Positions 19,542-29,048 of a DNA stretch of 64,000 nucleotides are shown piece by piece (position 1 is the first letter of the stretch; each line of letters starts with the position of its first letter). Where the stretch lies: positions 806,001 through 870,000 of the forward strand of contig NZ_CP084506.1 of assembly GCF_003113495.2 (NCBI RefSeq). The letters run 5' to 3'. The notes beneath the pieces were generated by a model that saw only the letters and a program-made list of their open reading frames with translations, was not told where the DNA came from and did not search any database. The position numbers and the translations under genes are program-made. This DNA comes from Edwardsiella tarda ATCC 15947 = NBRC 105688 (GTDB lineage: Bacteria > Pseudomonadota > Gammaproteobacteria > Enterobacterales > Enterobacteriaceae).

Positions 19542-21176
19542 TCAGAAGTTCCAGGAGGCGCCTCCACCGATGGCAACGTTGCTGTCGGTAGCGAAGGAGG
19601 CGGAGGCTTTGATGGCCAAGCCGTTCTCGAAGCCCTTGCCGATCCCAATGGCACCGGCGCTCTGGCTATCGTAGTAGCCGACACCGACGCCGACAGTGAA
19701 GGAGCCTTCAGCATAGGGAATGGGGATATTGCTCATCGCCGCCACGCCGGCGATACCCGCGGCCGCTTTTTTGCGATTCTCATCGATGCGTCGGCTTAGG
19801 GAGTGGCTATTCGCCTGGATAGCGGCGCTCAACTCGCGCTTGCTGTCATTTAGGGCAGTGTTAAAGGCATGACTGCTGGCATTGCTGCTCCGTTGGAGAT
19901 TTTGCAGCTCTGTCGTCGTCTCCTGGACTCCTTTGAGTGCCCCCAGCGCCATCAAGTTTGCCGCTAGCGTATTCTGTTGATTCCCGTGGATGTCTTGACT
20001 TAATGCCTCCTTGGCCTCGTGGATGGCATCCGCATTGGCTTTCTGGGCTACCCGCAGGGCTGCCTCATTCGCCTTCTTCACCTTGTCGGCGGTAGTGGCG
20101 ATGTTAGCCTCATTCGCCTTCTTCACCGCATCGGCGGCACCGATGGCGACGACATGGGCCATCGTCAGGTCGGCCTGATGTGCCTGTTGCAGTTGGGTGA
20201 GCGCCCGTTGGTTGCTCTGTACCCCCTGGTAACTCTCCTGTACGGCGGCGACCAAGGCGGCGCGATTAAGCTTATCGGCAACCTTATTGTCGGTGAGATA
20301 AGCCGAATACTGTGCCGTATTTTGTTGTGCGTTTTGAGTAACGTTACTAATGGATGAGGCCAGTGAAGACTTGATGCTGGCATCGGCTTGCTGGAGCGAG
20401 GCTAATAAGCCGACCACATTCTCTTGATAGACGGGTTGAAAGACCGTTTGGATCATGTTCCCCAACAGGGTGTCGATCTTCGGCTGATCGACAAGCACCC
20501 GTTGCGCGAGTTTACCAAGGTTATAATCAACCACGTGCGTCGAGGTGTAAGCATGCAGCGTATCATACACTTGATGTGCGCGGGCTTGATTCGATGTCAG
20601 GGCATCATGCAACGCGGCGTTAAATAGAAAACTTTGCTGATTAGCCTCGCTTGCCGCCTTTAACGCGGCGATGGCTGCCATATCGGCACTGGATCGATAG
20701 ACCGAGCTCATATAGCCCGCATAGTTTTCTACGGCTTTGATCCCATCGACTTGGACTTTGTATTTTGCCGCCGGTTCTAATATAGAATTACGGATTAGTG
20801 GGGTATTCACTGCCGCATTGACTATATTTCGAAACTCTTCCGCCTCACTGCCAGCTTGAATGACTTTTGCTATCTCGTCATGAAAATAGGTCGGCGCTTT
20901 TAATGACTCCCGAATAGACGCCTGCAGCGCGGTTTGGATCGTTTGTTCGGCTTGCGCTTGGATAAGATAAGTACCGATCTGTGGCAGTCCTTTGGCAACC
21001 GCCGCCAGTTCGGCAGCGTTTAATGTTGCGGGGGCGGCTGGTGGGGCGACGGGCACCTCGGGAGAGAGCACCGGTAGCGTTGCCGTGGCATCGGGGATCG
21101 TGTCGTCGGCATAGCCATAAGCGCTGCTGAGGACAAATAGCGATGAAATCAGCGCAGCAAGGGTGTGGCGTTTCAT
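19542..21176 (-). CDS. Trimeric autotransporter adhesin with YadA anchor
   Basis: A 544-residue surface protein. The signal peptide is about residues 1-23 (LISSLFVLSSAYGYA). The passenger (about 25-440) is predicted almost wholly helical, Ala/Gln/Asn-rich, with repeats of the KKANEA type near 345-385, as in coiled-coil stalks. The last ~80 residues (GIAGVAAMSNIPIPYAEGSFTVGVG, then a glycine-rich set of strands ending GGGASWNF) are the YadA C-terminal barrel that forms a trimeric pore and anchors the adhesin; the terminal Phe is the usual outer-membrane signal. No YadA-type head repeats are seen, so the binding surface must lie in the N-terminal part of the stalk. Confidence 0.88.
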   Translation of the reverse strand: MKRHTLAALISSLFVLSSAYGYADDTIPDATATLPVLSPEVPVAPPAAPATLNAAELAAVAKGLPQIGTYLIQAQAEQTIQTALQASIRESLKAPTYFHDEIAKVIQAGSEAEEFRNIVNAAVNTPLIRNSILEPAAKYKVQVDGIKAVENYAGYMSSVYRSSADMAAIAALKAASEANQQSFLFNAALHDALTSNQARAHQVYDTLHAYTSTHVVDYNLGKLAQRVLVDQPKIDTLLGNMIQTVFQPVYQENVVGLLASLQQADASIKSSLASSISNVTQNAQQNTAQYSAYLTDNKVADKLNRAALVAAVQESYQGVQSNQRALTQLQQAHQADLTMAHVVAIGAADAVKKANEANIATTADKVKKANEAALRVAQKANADAIHEAKEALSQDIHGNQQNTLAANLMALGALKGVQETTTELQNLQRSSNASSHAFNTALNDSKRELSAAIQANSHSLSRRIDENRKKAAAGIAGVAAMSNIPIPYAEGSFTVGVGVGYYDSQSAGAIGIGKGFENGLAIKASASFATDSNVAIGGGASWNF

Positions 21177-21634
21177 ATTATGATATCCTTATATTATATT
21201 CCAATCGTTGGCCTAATATCTTGGAGGCGCAGTGATATTGCCGAAAAAAGAATATCAATAAAGACTATTATTGAATAATTTATTTGATGCATGTATTAAT
21301 TGATAATGTTATTTTCTCTTTATTATATTTCTTATTTTGTTTTATTTATTCGATTTAAAAATTGCCATGATATTTTTATTAAGAGCGTCTATTCAGGTAA
21401 CGGCGATATTTGTCCAGAGCTGATGTCTCTGACGTGACTAAAAATAGCGATGGGCGTGGGAAATGCTGTGCATGCCGCGCTATGTCTCCCTGGCGGCTAT
21501 GCCGTCGATGAGCCTTATGGCGTGTCATCTTGCCCAGGTAAGAAAAGATAACAATTTCACGCCATGGCGGGCGGCCGAAGATTCGCTGTGATGTGTTATT
21601 GTCACCGAATGTTAGCGTATCGGTGCAGTGAGAC
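21177..21634. other. Divergent AT-rich gap, trimeric autotransporter / ClC channel
   Basis: About 460 bases without a gene. The left 200 bases are strongly AT-rich and presumably carry the adhesin promoter. No ribosome-binding-site-supported frame is seen. Confidence 0.5.
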
Positions 21635-22900
21635 GTGCAGAAGCCTTCCTCCCCCTTGCAATCTAAACGTGTGGCCGTCGCCAGCCGTGAGGCCGTGGCG
21701 ATGTTGGCGATCGGCGTGGTCGCCGGCCTGGCCGGATGGCTGGTAGCCTTACTGCTGCATAGCGTGCAGCATCTGGCCTATGGCTACAGCCTCCATGCGG
21801 TGATCAGCGAGGAGTCCTTCTTGCAAGGGGTGAGCGCGGCCACGCCGGGACGCCGCTTTGTGGCATTGATGACGGCGGGGGTGGTCGCAGGGGTTGGCTG
21901 GTATGCGTTGTACCGTTATGGCCGCCCTTTGGTGGGCGTGAGGGCGGCGCTTCAGCGCCCGGCCCAACGTATGCCGGGGTGGGAGAGTGTGCTACACGCC
22001 ATCTTGCAGGTGGTTACCGTCGGGATGGGTTCGCCGTTAGGGCGAGAGTCGGCGCCACGTGAGATGGGGGCGCTGGGGGCGGCGCGTCTGGCCAGCTGGC
22101 TGGGGATCGGCGCGGGGCAGACGCGTACCCTGATCGCCTGTGGTGCGGGCGCAGGGCTGGCGGCGGTGTATAACGTGCCGTTGGCTGGCGCGTTGTTTAC
22201 CCTGGAGGTCCTGCTGCGTACTTGGCGGGCGAGGGCCGTGCTGCCGGCATTGGCCTGTAGCGCCATCGCGACCGAGGTGGCTCGCTTCGGCCTGGGCGAC
22301 GAGTATCAGTACCATTTTCCCGCTTACCCGGTGACCGCGAGTTTACTGCTCTGGTCGCTGCTCTTCGGTCCCCTATTGGGTTATGCGGGGGTCGTCTTCG
22401 CTCGCTTGGGGCGCCTGGCGGAGTCCCATTCAGCGCGGGATGGCCGCCTGGTGCGCGATAATCTGCTGGCTTTCCTGTTGCTAGCCTTATTAACCCTGTG
22501 GCTGCCGGCCTTGCCGGGGAACGGCAAGGGGGCGACCTGGCTCAGTTTTAACAGCGATGTCGGCATCGCCCTGGCCGCCCTGTTGCTGGTCGCTAAGGTG
22601 GCGGTACAGTATGCCGCCTTGCGCGCCGGGGCTCGCGGTGGCCTGATGACGCCCGCCTTAGCCAATGGTGCCTTGCTGGCCTGTATCCTGGGGAGTCTAT
22701 GGTTGCATTGGTTTCCGGGCACGGCGTTGGGCGCCTTTGCCGTGGTGGGGGCGGCGGCCTTCTTATCCGCCTCGATGCGGATGCCGCTAACCGCCCTGGT
22801 CTTGGTGTTTGAATTAACCCATATCGCTCAGGATTTCTTGTTACCGTTGAGCTTGGCCGTCTCCGGCGCCACGATGGTGCGTCTCTGTCTGGAGCGCTAA
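21635..22900 (+). CDS. ClC-family chloride channel/transporter
   Basis: A 421-residue multi-spanning membrane protein of the ClC family. Three signatures are visible: GSPLGRESAPREMG (the GREx-P ion-path motif, with the gating Glu), AAVYNVPLAGALFTLEVLL, and ARGGLMTPALANGAL near residue 330. No C-terminal CBS domains. Sequence differs clearly from E. coli ClcB, so no symbol is given. The start is a GTG at 21635; an ATG at 21701 would remove part of the first helix. Role by family: chloride/proton exchange or chloride conduction, often in extreme acid resistance, which suits the HdeB gene close by. Confidence 0.87.
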   Translation: MQKPSSPLQSKRVAVASREAVAMLAIGVVAGLAGWLVALLLHSVQHLAYGYSLHAVISEESFLQGVSAATPGRRFVALMTAGVVAGVGWYALYRYGRPLVGVRAALQRPAQRMPGWESVLHAILQVVTVGMGSPLGRESAPREMGALGAARLASWLGIGAGQTRTLIACGAGAGLAAVYNVPLAGALFTLEVLLRTWRARAVLPALACSAIATEVARFGLGDEYQYHFPAYPVTASLLLWSLLFGPLLGYAGVVFARLGRLAESHSARDGRLVRDNLLAFLLLALLTLWLPALPGNGKGATWLSFNSDVGIALAALLLVAKVAVQYAALRAGARGGLMTPALANGALLACILGSLWLHWFPGTALGAFAVVGAAAFLSASMRMPLTALVLVFELTHIAQDFLLPLSLAVSGATMVRLCLER

Positions 22901-23406
22901 GCGCTCGATGTATGCTGCACGTGCGTGTTTTTCCGCGCTTGGCACCGGTTGTTGTGCGCTGTCCGTGTTCAAACTGGCGGCAACCATACACGCCTACTGG
23001 GATAGGCGCTAAGCAAGAGAGGTACGGTTTGCCGCCGCTGTGCGTACCGTGGGTCATCGACGCTTGCCTATACCTTGATGGGTTTTTATTGCCGAGAAGG
23101 GGATGAGACATCTGGCGGAAATATTTTGTTTTGTTTTATTAAGGCGAGTTATTTGACTTACTGTAGTTATCTCGAGCTTATAATTAATTAGGCGCTATCT
23201 TTATACAATAAATGCGCATTGGCTTTTATTCTATAATCATATAATGATAGTAGGGGTGCTTTTATTTATGCTGTCAATAAAGTTGTACGCCGCGCGAGGA
23301 TGTTTTTCATTAATTTAATTATACAAACGTGCAAAAACTGATAATGATTAACGGGTCAATATCGAGCGTGTCCGACGCGGATATTATTTTCATTAAGGAG
23401 TTTACG
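22901..23406. other. Gap between ClC gene and hdeB
   Basis: About 500 bases with no supported gene. The right half is strongly AT-rich, like other promoters of acid-stress genes silenced by H-NS, and leads into the hdeB leader. Confidence 0.5.
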
Positions 23407-23739
23407 ATGAAAGCTAAAACTACATTTCTCGGCGCTTCCGCATTAGCATTGACGCTGGCGCTGTCTGGCAACGCTTTGGCGCAAGAGATGACCATGACCA
23501 CCGTAACGACGCCAGAAACCATGACCTGTCATGAATTTACTCAGATGAATCCTAAGGCGATGACGCCGGTAATGGTATGGGTCGTCAATCAGGATCGCCA
23601 ATACAAGGGTGGTGACTATGTTGATTGGCAGCAGATCCAGACTATCATGGTGCCGAAAGTGGTGAAGATTTGTAAGGAACAGCCGGGTAAAAAGATCGTC
23701 GAATTCCGTAATCAGATTCAAGATCTGATCAGTGAATAA
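23407..23739 (+). CDS. hdeB: HdeB-like periplasmic acid-stress chaperone
   Basis: A 110-residue exported protein. The signal peptide is about residues 1-25 (ALALTLALSGNALA). The mature part has TCHEFTQMNPKAMTPVMVWVVNQDRQYKGGDYVD and a second Cys in KICKEQPGK, giving the single disulfide of the HdeA/HdeB family. The segment MNPKAMTPV closely follows E. coli HdeB. The start has AAGGAG at the right distance. Role: binds unfolding periplasmic proteins at low pH. No hdeA or hdeD is beside it. Confidence 0.88.
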   Translation: MKAKTTFLGASALALTLALSGNALAQEMTMTTVTTPETMTCHEFTQMNPKAMTPVMVWVVNQDRQYKGGDYVDWQQIQTIMVPKVVKICKEQPGKKIVEFRNQIQDLISE

Positions 23740-23762
23740 AGCGCTGAGCGTATTCTCGCAAT

Positions 23763-23799
23763 AATAACGGCCCGGCACGCGCTGGGCCGTTATTTTTTT
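23763..23799 (+). terminator. Intrinsic terminator of hdeB
   Basis: AATAACGGCCC and GGGCCGTTATT pair around a 10-base loop, followed by TTTTTT, 24 bases after the hdeB stop. It sits between convergent genes (hdeB and gsp) and may act on both strands. Confidence 0.9.
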
Positions 23800-23838
23800 A
23801 TTGTCGCCCGCCGCATGGACGGCGGGCTGCGTACTTAC

Positions 23839-25716
23839 TTAGCGCAAGAACTCACTATCGTTGAGCACGACTAAGGGTTCGATATCGCTCTCTTTCTTGA
23901 TCACCAGCGAACTGTCGGAGCGCAGGCAGGCACCGCCGTAACTCCCGCCGACGGTAAAGGTACAGACCTGAATATGCTTATCCGCCACGCGTGGCAGGCA
24001 CCAGAGCTGTTGGTAGATATTTTTCTGATCGTGGAATTTCCCGCTGGTGGTATCGAGCACCTCCTCATGGCGGCTCACCAGATCGATATTGCTACCGCAA
24101 CGCCCGCCGATCGGTTTGACCGCATAGCCACTCTGGGTTAATGCCTCGTTGGGGGTGAAGTCGGTGTTCAACAGGTAACGGTGATTGGGGAACAGCGACC
24201 AGAGGATCGGTAGGATGGCCTTGTTGCCGGGGATCACCGTCCAGAGCGGCTCGAATACCATGATTTCCGGGCGTAGCAGCACGTCGATCAGCCGTACCTG
24301 TTTCTCCGGTTTACCGGTGCGGATCGGCACGGCGGCGTACTCGGCATCGCTGACTTCGCGTACCTGTTCGATGGCCGTTTCCCAGGCCCAGGTCTTCCAG
24401 ACGCAGTTGACCAGGCGTCCCTCATCATCGATCAATTGACCGGTGTTATCCCAGCGTAGGGCGTTCAGTCCCTTGACGATCTTGCTCTCGAAACCGGCTT
24501 GGCTCAGCGCCCGTTGCATAAATAGGGCGTGGTAGCTCTCCTCTTCGTCCTCATCCTGCATGATGTGGACGAATGGCCGCGCGTGGCTGTGGCGCCAGGC
24601 TCCCGCTAACTCATTGAGCAGATCCTCGCCTGGGTTATACCCCTCGACGCCGTTGCCCCGCTCGGCCCAGTGTTGCAGGATCAATCCGGCCTCGGTATGG
24701 CAGGAGGCGGAGTCCGCGTTGTATTCGTAGACCTTCAGCCCGCGCTCATCCATGCAGAAGTCGAGACGCCCGGTGATCATGCAGTGGCGGCGTTGTTGCC
24801 AGGAGAGGCGTAGCCGTGGCCAGAGGATCTTCGGAATGTCGAACAATTCCAGCAGGCTGTCGTCGCGTAATACTTTGTCCGTCGCGTGCAGATACATCAG
24901 GTGCAACTCGTTGGTCGCCTTGATCAGCTCCTGCTCGGCGCTTTCCGAGATGGTGAAGTATTGGCTGGGGTCCTGGTTGATGACATGCCCTTGGTTGGCC
25001 TGGACATAGCTTTGTTCCACGGGGTCACGCTCGTTCAGCCAGTGGCCGTCGAAGAGAGAGCCATCGTGACGCTGGGCGGCATGGATCGCCAACGCCTCGG
25101 GAGCCAAGGTCGGCTGAGGCAGGCTGTCGCGTGCGTCATCGGTGTGGATCATCCAACCGAGGATTTCGGTATCGTCGAAGGTGTCTTGGATGGTGTAGCG
25201 GCCATCGTCGAGGCGTAGCGTGAGCTCTCGCGTCCACTGTTGTCCCGGCGGCAGCGGAGCATGAATGACATTCTGCTCGGCGATCCTGACCTTGTCGCCA
25301 CGCAGTTGTGTGATCACCGCGACGTGACCGGTACCCTTGAACTCACCGCCTTTTTGCCAGATCAGCAGCGCTCCCGCGACCGGTGGGCGTGGTGAGCCGT
25401 TGGCGAACGCGCACAGTGGCAGGAGATTGTCGTTAACCACCTGGCGCAGAAAGCGCAGAGAGAAGATTTCGTAGGCCATGCCGACATCGGTAAAGACGAC
25501 GCCATAGTTAATAAATAAAAAACGGCGGGCAAACTCGACGCATTGCCACTTGTGGCCCATATACTCGTCGTCGATGTAGCTGCGCAGGGAGGCTTCATCC
25601 GGGTAAACCCGGGGATCCAGCGTGCTATAGTCGGAAGAATAAATTGCGACGCCACCCGGCGCATAGCCAAGCAGGGTACCGAAAGGGGCGTCATTGTGGT
25701 GTGTATCTACGCTCAT
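23839..25716 (-). CDS. gsp: Glutathionylspermidine synthetase/amidase
   Basis: A 625-residue bifunctional enzyme. The N-terminal CHAP-type amidase (about 1-200) has the catalytic Cys in GHKWQCVEFARRF and the His of KGTGHVAVITQ. The C-terminal ATP-dependent synthetase (about 210-625) contains ARPFVHIMQDEDEEE, VNCVWKTWAWETA, PIGGRCGSNIDLV and FTVGGSYGGACLR. It couples glutathione to spermidine and also hydrolyses the product, a redox and polyamine control. Sequence tracks E. coli Gsp closely along the full length (619). The start giving MSVDTHHNDAPFGTL follows AGGATC and a GAGG tract; 33 more upstream codons are not conserved. Monocistronic. Confidence 0.97.
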   Translation of the reverse strand: MSVDTHHNDAPFGTLLGYAPGGVAIYSSDYSTLDPRVYPDEASLRSYIDDEYMGHKWQCVEFARRFLFINYGVVFTDVGMAYEIFSLRFLRQVVNDNLLPLCAFANGSPRPPVAGALLIWQKGGEFKGTGHVAVITQLRGDKVRIAEQNVIHAPLPPGQQWTRELTLRLDDGRYTIQDTFDDTEILGWMIHTDDARDSLPQPTLAPEALAIHAAQRHDGSLFDGHWLNERDPVEQSYVQANQGHVINQDPSQYFTISESAEQELIKATNELHLMYLHATDKVLRDDSLLELFDIPKILWPRLRLSWQQRRHCMITGRLDFCMDERGLKVYEYNADSASCHTEAGLILQHWAERGNGVEGYNPGEDLLNELAGAWRHSHARPFVHIMQDEDEEESYHALFMQRALSQAGFESKIVKGLNALRWDNTGQLIDDEGRLVNCVWKTWAWETAIEQVREVSDAEYAAVPIRTGKPEKQVRLIDVLLRPEIMVFEPLWTVIPGNKAILPILWSLFPNHRYLLNTDFTPNEALTQSGYAVKPIGGRCGSNIDLVSRHEEVLDTTSGKFHDQKNIYQQLWCLPRVADKHIQVCTFTVGGSYGGACLRSDSSLVIKKESDIEPLVVLNDSEFLR

Positions 25717-26185
25717 GATCCTGACCTCAATATAACGCTGCTGGAGCTGACGGGCGGTTAAAAAATAGACGCAATACTCGGTTTTTTCCCCGTCAGGCAG
25801 AGGTGAATTCATCATAGCACTAACTCGCCGGGCAGTAACGGCGGCGAGCTAAGGCAGCGCATTGCATGGTGTTTATGGTTTAAGACGCGGCATCGATGGC
25901 TGGTTATCCCGGCGCGGCGTCGGGCACTCGCGCTCAATTCCCTTTACTTTTCTTGGCGCTATTTTCTCGCGCGTCTGAGTATTTCCCCCCGCCTTATCCC
26001 TCTTTCGGATTAGGGGGGCAATCCTTGGCCGTAATTCTCCCTATGCGCTAAGCAGAACCGGAGAAATATATCTTGGAGAATTGTCTGATAGTGAAAGCGC
26101 GTTAGTGAATTGTTCAGCTTAATATCGTTAGGCTGACTAGCCTATAACTCATACCGTACATTCGTGAGAAATCACTATCGTGAAA
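25717..26185. other. Divergent region gsp / pagP
   Basis: About 470 bases without a gene. It carries the promoters of gsp and pagP. pagP genes are usually PhoP-activated; I did not find a convincing pair of PhoP half-sites by eye. Confidence 0.45.
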
Positions 26186-26734
26186 ATGCATCGCTATATT
26201 TCCGCGCTGGCCTCGCTCTGCGCGTTTTCCGCCTGGGGGGCGTCTGCGGCATCGCCGAGCGTATTGGATACCCTGCGCGATAATGTGGTTCAGACCTGGC
26301 AGCAACCGCAACATTATGATTTTTACCTCCCCGCGATTACCTGGCATGCCCGTTTCGCCTACAGTCGCGAGAAGATCGACAGTTACAACGAGCGGCCATG
26401 GGGCGCGGGTTTCGGCCAGTCGCGCTGGGACGAGAAGGGGAACTGGCATGGCCTGTATCTGATGGCGTTCAAGGACTCGTTTAACAAGTGGGAGCCGATC
26501 GGGGGCTATGGCTGGGAGGCGACCTGGCGGCCGATCGACGGCGCGGACTTCCACTGGGGGGCGGGTTATACCCTGGGGGTCACCATGCGCGATAATTGGA
26601 AATACATTCCCATTCCGGTGGTGTTGCCGATGGCCTCGTTGGGCTATGGACCGGTGACGATGCAAATGACCTACATTCCAGGTACCTACAATAACGGTAA
26701 CGTCTATTTCGCCTGGCTACGCTTTCAGTTTTAA
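26186..26734 (+). CDS. pagP: PagP, lipid A palmitoyltransferase
   Basis: A 182-residue outer-membrane enzyme that moves palmitate from phospholipid to lipid A, giving resistance to cationic peptides. Signal peptide about residues 1-22, then the amphipathic helix [17 protein letters not shown] and an 8-strand barrel with [14 protein letters not shown] (active-site His), [28 protein letters not shown] and a final WLRFQF with terminal Phe. The ATG at 26186 is chosen; a GTG at 26180 would add two residues. Length is close to E. coli PagP (186). Confidence 0.95.
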   Translation: MHRYISALASLCAFSAWGASAASPSVLDTLRDNVVQTWQQPQHYDFYLPAITWHARFAYSREKIDSYNERPWGAGFGQSRWDEKGNWHGLYLMAFKDSFNKWEPIGGYGWEATWRPIDGADFHWGAGYTLGVTMRDNWKYIPIPVVLPMASLGYGPVTMQMTYIPGTYNNGNVYFAWLRFQF

Positions 26735-26871
26735 TCTCCGCTAGGCTACACCGGCCGGGTCGTTGACAGAGAAAATCCGCGGCAAAACTTGGTGTGTCGC
26801 TGGGTTGTTATCTATCTTTGCTACAGGGAATCCGCTGAGAGCTGATAACGGGCGTGGCCCGGAGGATGGGC

Positions 26872-28134
26872 GTGGTGGCAGAGAACTCCTTGCTGGCCGA
26901 CACGGTATTGATCGTGGATGATTCGCCGGGCTATCGTCGCCTGTTAGCGACGATCCTGGCGCGTTGGCACTACCGAGTGATCGAGGCGGAGGATGGCGAG
27001 CAGGCTCTGGCCTGTTTGGCGCGCCACCAGGTCCACATCGTGATCAGCGACTGGGAGATGCCGCTGATGGATGGTGCCACGCTGTGCCGCGCCATTCGCG
27101 CCCGGGATTATGGTCACTATGTCTACCTGATCCTGCTGACCATTCGCCAGTCGAGCGAGGATCTGGTGGCGGGGATGGAGGCCGGCGCCGATGATTTCCT
27201 GACCAAACCCCTCAATCAAGGACAGTTGCGGAGCCGCTTACATGCCGCGCAGCGCATCATCTCATTGGAGAGTACCCTGGCGGCCCGCAACGCCACCCTG
27301 GCGCACGCCTACCAACAGATCGAGTCCGACCTTCAAGCCGCCGCCGCCATGCAGCGTAGCCTGCTGCCTGGTCACGATCAGATCCTCAACGGCGTCCATG
27401 CTGACTGGTTGTTCCTGCCTTCGACCTATGTGTCCGGCGATCTGCTGAACTACTTCATGTTGGATACCCATCATCTGGGATTTTATTGCGTGGATGTGGC
27501 CGGTCACGGCGTCAGCGCCGCGATGCTGGCGCAGTCGGTCGCGCGCGAGTTTAACAGCGCCTTATTGACGCACAGCCTATTGTTTAGCGCGCAGGATGCC
27601 AGCCCGGCGCCGCCACAGGCCGTCGCCGGGGAGTTAAATCGCCGCTTCTGTCTGGAGCAGCAGGATGATGGCATCGTGCGTTACTTCACCCTGATCTATG
27701 GGGTGCTGGATACCCGTGACGGGCGGCTGCGCTTATGTCAGGCCGGGCATCCGACGCCACTCTGGTTGCAGGCGGAGGGCGGGCTGCGTCGCGTCGGTGA
27801 CGGCGGTTTGCCGATCGGTTTATTCGACTGGGCAACCTATGAGGAGCAGGCGTTGACCCTGGCGCCGGGCGACCGCCTCTGTCTGTACAGTGACGGCATT
27901 AGCGAATGCTATAGCCCGCAGGGCGAGCAGTTTGGCGAGGCGCGCCTGTGCCAGCTATTGCAGGCGCAGCGGCGGGCGACGGTCCCCGAGGCCTTGGCGA
28001 CGTTGGCCGAGGCGCTGGCGCAGTGGCATAGCCCTGAGGCGGCGATGCCGCGTCAGCCGTTTGCCGATGATATTTCCTTGTTGATGATTACCCGTTGCGC
28101 CGCCTCAGGCGCCTCGCGGGAGGAGCGCGTATGA
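26872..28134 (+). CDS. Response regulator with PP2C (RsbU/SpoIIE-type) phosphatase
   Basis: A 420-residue signalling protein, first gene of a three-gene partner-switching set. Receiver domain, residues 9-125: acidic pair D16/D17, phosphoacceptor D60 in VISDWEMPLMDG, T90 and K112 (TKPL). A linker helix follows, then a PP2C phosphatase from about 165: GDLLNYFMLDTHHLGFYCVDVAGHGVSAAML and DDISLLMITR supply metal-binding Asp residues. The start is the GTG at 26872, six bases after GGAGG; a GTG at 26854 is also in frame. Known role of the type: phosphorylation of the receiver switches on dephosphorylation of a STAS antagonist. Its stop overlaps the STAS gene (ATGA). The sensor kinase is not adjacent. 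Confidence 0.9.
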   Translation: MVAENSLLADTVLIVDDSPGYRRLLATILARWHYRVIEAEDGEQALACLARHQVHIVISDWEMPLMDGATLCRAIRARDYGHYVYLILLTIRQSSEDLVAGMEAGADDFLTKPLNQGQLRSRLHAAQRIISLESTLAARNATLAHAYQQIESDLQAAAAMQRSLLPGHDQILNGVHADWLFLPSTYVSGDLLNYFMLDTHHLGFYCVDVAGHGVSAAMLAQSVAREFNSALLTHSLLFSAQDASPAPPQAVAGELNRRFCLEQQDDGIVRYFTLIYGVLDTRDGRLRLCQAGHPTPLWLQAEGGLRRVGDGGLPIGLFDWATYEEQALTLAPGDRLCLYSDGISECYSPQGEQFGEARLCQLLQAQRRATVPEALATLAEALAQWHSPEAAMPRQPFADDISLLMITRCAASGASREERV

Positions 28135-28469
28135 ATATTGCCGTGGAAGAGTGGGAAGGGGTGACCGTCGTTGCGCCCTTGATTCGCCGTTTGGATGCCT
28201 CGGTGGCCGGGGTCTTTCGCCAGGAGGTGGTGTCGCTGATCGAGCAGGGGCACCACCAGTTACTGCTCGACTTTAGCCAGGTGGATTTTATCGATAGTAG
28301 CTGCCTGGGGGCGTTAGTCTCATTGTTGAAGTTATTGAATAATCGCGGCGATCTGCGTTTGTGTGGCCTAAATGACAATATCCTCGGCATGTTTCGCATT
28401 ACACGCATGGATCGGGTCTTTCACATCGGCGCCGATCGGCAGCAGGCGCTGGCGCGCCCTCATACCTGA
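28131..28469 (+). CDS. STAS-domain anti-anti-sigma factor (RsbV/SpoIIAA type)
   Basis: A 112-residue protein that is a single STAS domain. The conserved phospho-site segment VDFIDSSCLGAL holds Ser56 and Ser57, the site phosphorylated by the kinase partner and cleared by the PP2C. The start follows GGGAGGAG and overlaps the previous stop by 4 bases. Encoded between the phosphatase and the kinase, as expected for a partner switch. Confidence 0.92.
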   Translation: MNIAVEEWEGVTVVAPLIRRLDASVAGVFRQEVVSLIEQGHHQLLLDFSQVDFIDSSCLGALVSLLKLLNNRGDLRLCGLNDNILGMFRITRMDRVFHIGADRQQALARPHT

Positions 28470-28478
28470 GGCGGCGCG

Positions 28479-28910
28479 ATGAAGCTGCGTAGCTACTCCT
28501 TTCCGCTGGCGGCCAACCTGGAGAGCCTGGCTCTGCTGGGGGCGGCGTTGCAGGAGTTTTTTCAGGGTGCGCCGCCGGATGCGTTGTTTCAACTCGAATT
28601 GGCCGCCAACGAGGCCTTTAGCAACATCGTGCGCCATGGTCAGTGTGGGGCGCATCCGGTACGGGTGACGCTGGCGCGTAAGCCGCGTTACCTGGAGGTG
28701 GTGTTGCTCGATCGTGGCCGCCCGATCCCGGCGGCGGCGTTGCAGCCGATGGCGCCCGATCCACAACGCGACGATCCACAGAGTTGGCCGGAGCATGGGA
28801 TGGGAATACTGCTGATCCGGCAGATGACCGACGAGTATCGCTATCGTCCGGGTGGGATGGGGAACGAACAACGTTTGATTAAGTATGTGCTGCCGCGTCG
28901 GCAGTCGTGA
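28479..28910 (+). CDS. Anti-sigma-type serine kinase (RsbW/SpoIIAB, HATPase)
   Basis: A 143-residue GHKL ATPase. The N box is ELAANEAFSNIVRHGQ (Glu45 and Asn49), the G1-type segment is VVLLDRGRPIP, and the G2 box is EHGMGILLIRQMTDEY. Such proteins phosphorylate a STAS partner and also bind a target protein, classically a sigma factor. It lies 9 bases after the STAS gene. No sigma factor gene is adjacent, so the target is unknown. Confidence 0.9.
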   Translation: MKLRSYSFPLAANLESLALLGAALQEFFQGAPPDALFQLELAANEAFSNIVRHGQCGAHPVRVTLARKPRYLEVVLLDRGRPIPAAALQPMAPDPQRDDPQSWPEHGMGILLIRQMTDEYRYRPGGMGNEQRLIKYVLPRRQS

Positions 28911-29048
28911 GTCGGGCGGCCGAAGTCGGCGATCGACGGGGCGAAGGGGCCCGTGTCGTCTCGTCGTGGCGCGGTCGAAGCGGTCGCAGGACGGCGTCAG
29001 GCCGCCGGGCCAAGGGCGGATCTCGCCGTAATTACCGAGGGGCGGCTT

